In this document: one piece after another, positions 5,558 to 7,007 of the stretch | Layout of the letters: the number at the start of each line of letters is the position of its first letter | Position numbering within the stretch: the stretch's first letter is position 1 | Assembly: GCA_030629295.1 (NCBI GenBank) | Contig: DAOVPH010000084.1 | Span: 1 to 7,007, forward strand | Origin: Candidatus Latescibacterota bacterium | GTDB taxonomy: Bacteria > Latescibacterota > MVCY01 | DNA: 7,007 nucleotides | Reading direction: 5' to 3' | Program-made: the position numbers and the translations under genes | Notes under the pieces: model-generated | Database searches by the model: none | The model's input: only the letters and a program-made list of their open reading frames with translations | Told to the model about the DNA's origin: nothing

Positions 5558-7007
5558 ATTCGGTGTTTTCTAATCTAAGGTCAAATATCCCAAAATCTTG
5601 ATGTTTGCTGATGTTTAGAGAAAGTTCGCAGGTCTCTTCCGGTTTTACCTGGACGGATTTCCAGGTGTTCTGCTCAGGAGTACCGGCAGAAACGATATAT
5701 TTACTCGCCCCTATCGACATATCTACCTGACCGGCCTCGTCGGTAAGCCCTTGGGCAACCGAGCGGAAAGCCCCCAGATTGTAGATCAAGACATGCACGG
5801 GGACCGCTACGGCGGGGCCGTCTTGCTGGACCACTTTTACCGCCAGTTTACCCGGACGGGTGTAATGGTCGGTGACATCGAGCAGGTTAACTATTTGCTT
5901 CCCCAGCATATCTGTCTTTAGTGGGGTCTGGGCAAAGCTGTAGGCATATACTTTTGGCACCCAAGAGACTATCTGGCTGAACCATGCCTGGTCAAGTTCT
6001 TCAGCCGGTTCTCCGGAGCCCAAGTATTTCCAATTAGTACCATCCCAAATCTCTGTCCAGGCATGATATCCTTCCCTTGTGTTCCACCAGCAGAATACCT
6101 GTCGGGCCGGAATCCCCACCGCTCTGGCAGCGGCCACGTAGAGAATGGTCTGTTCTTCACAGTTGCCCCAGCCGCTGTGAAGAATCTGTAAAGGTCCCCG
6201 TTGAGACAAGAGTACCTGGGCAATCCTTCGAGTTCTCCAGGAGGTTTTCTCTTTCACCCACTTGTTCAACTCTAAGGCGGCCTCGCTGATGTTCTTCAGG
6301 TTTTTTACTCGCGGAGCCAACTCCTCAAACAGGGTTTTTCGCCATCCTGTAACTGGCTCGCGGGCGACCCGATAGGGCAAAACAAAATGAAGGAACAGAT
6401 CGTCAGAGACTTCGAAACCCCAGGGCATATTTTCCCGCGCCTGGTAAGTATAGGTGATATGTTCTAACAAAACAGTAGAATCGATTGCTGCCAGTTCTAC
6501 AGGAGGCATGTTGGCGATAAGAAAAGCAACGGCCTCCCTTTGTTCAGGGGAGACTTTTCTGAGCATTGCTGCCAACTCAATCCAGTTGTCACCAGCGGTT
6601 TTTAAGCCAGAGATAACCCGTTTTTTATATTCATCAGGCACTAAACTTATCAGATGCAATTCGTCTTCCCGGACAAACCTCCGTGAAACCGGAAAGTTGA
6701 AGCGACACTCTGTCACCCGGTTCGGCTGTATGGTTACCTTTTCCAGAAATATCTTGCAGTCCCGTTTGCCCGCAATTACCAGGTATTGGCCGTCTCCCAG
6801 CGGGGTTTCAAACAGCCCTTTTACATCTGTTCTTCCCTTTCTGCCCGTTATCGGAGACCAGGCACCGTTGTTAAACACATTCACCGTTACCCTCGCATCC
6901 GGCTTGGGCTTTTCCTGCTCGGTGAGCCACACCCTGAGCCTACCCGTGGGTGGATAGTTTTCAGTTATATCCTCCCCGGCGATAAAAGGCCCGGCGTGAA
7001 GCATAGG
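5556..7007 (-). CDS. Multidomain transglutaminase-like protein (A-B fusion), N-terminus outside the window
   Basis: The frame is open to the right window edge, so the true start lies outside; 483 residues are visible. Numbered from the first in-window Met (codon at 7004), residues about 20-105 are a beta-sandwich of type A (VTVNVFNNGAWSP, YLVIAGK, ECRFNF), evidently the tail of a preceding module. A complete type B module follows: a helical domain (about 120-250; IANMPPVELAAI, EHITYTYQARENMPWG, VLPYRVAREPVTGWR), a transglutaminase-like domain with Cys282 in GWGNCEEQT, AVGIPARQV, His314 in GYHAWTEIWDG, and GSGEP (Glu332), then a second beta-sandwich (about 385-465). Cys and His are in place, so this half is probably active. 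No frameshift is seen. It is first in transcription order of the trio. Any signal peptide would lie off the window, but its paralogues suggest export. Substrate unknown. Confidence 0.92.
   Translation of the reverse strand, partial: PMLHAGPFIAGEDITENYPPTGRLRVWLTEQEKPKPDARVTVNVFNNGAWSPITGRKGRTDVKGLFETPLGDGQYLVIAGKRDCKIFLEKVTIQPNRVTECRFNFPVSRRFVREDELHLISLVPDEYKKRVISGLKTAGDNWIELAAMLRKVSPEQREAVAFLIANMPPVELAAIDSTVLLEHITYTYQARENMPWGFEVSDDLFLHFVLPYRVAREPVTGWRKTLFEELAPRVKNLKNISEAALELNKWVKEKTSWRTRRIAQVLLSQRGPLQILHSGWGNCEEQTILYVAAARAVGIPARQVFCWWNTREGYHAWTEIWDGTNWKYLGSGEPAEELDQAWFSQIVSWVPKVYAYSFAQTPLKTDMLGKQIVNLLDVTDHYTRPGKLAVKVVQQDGPAVAVPVHVLIYNLGAFRSVAQGLTDEAGQVDMSIGASKYIVSAGTPEQNTWKSVQVKPEETCELSLNISKHQDFGIFDLRLENTE

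Noticed and set aside
6454..6957. A 167-codon plus-strand frame inside the partial transglutaminase-like gene
   Set aside because: The opposite strand encodes conserved helical and beta-sandwich domains; the plus-strand product looks like low-quality shadow sequence.

Overview
The window holds five protein genes in three blocks. At the left edge, on the minus strand, is most of dnaG (DNA primase), cut off at its C-terminus by the window edge. Next to it on the plus strand, across a roughly 0.4 kb divergent intergenic region, is a glycosyltransferase family 9 (heptosyltransferase-like) gene. This converges on a minus-strand block of three related genes that fills the right 4 kb. The last of these (first in transcription order) runs off the right edge, so its N-terminus is missing.

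Organism: a Gram-negative-type (diderm) bacterium is suggested by the ADP-heptose:LPS-type glycosyltransferase and by a lipoprotein and a Sec-type signal peptide in the right block. Base composition is moderate. I cannot name the lineage from sequence alone. The right-hand proteins recall transglutaminase-like proteins of Bacteroidetes in domain layout, but nothing else is Bacteroidetes-specific, and an uncultured phylum is equally possible.

The right block is the most interesting part. All three proteins are built from one module: a helical N-terminal domain (landmarks NMP, EYAY-like, LPYR, EPxxxWR), a transglutaminase-like papain-fold domain, and a C-terminal beta-sandwich resembling carboxypeptidase-regulatory/CNA-B domains. 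By their beta-sandwich sequences the modules fall into two types. Type A is the 365-aa gene and the first visible domain of the partial gene. Type B is the 392-aa lipoprotein gene and the second half of the partial gene. The cluster therefore reads, in transcription order, A-B fused in one protein, then A alone, then B alone: a duplicated A-B unit in one fused and one split copy. Both B modules keep the catalytic Cys and His. The complete A module has lost both (Lys and Glu in their place) and looks like a pseudoenzyme. A secreted set of active enzymes paired with inactive partners is an inference; substrate and role are unknown.

The intergenic region between dnaG and the glycosyltransferase contains a good sigma-70-like promoter facing dnaG, a 104-bp imperfect inverted repeat of the dispersed 'GTCATTGCGAG...' kind lying within the predicted dnaG leader, and a weaker possible promoter facing the glycosyltransferase. 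The glycosyltransferase start is ambiguous; a hydrophobic N-terminal segment favours one of the upstream starts.
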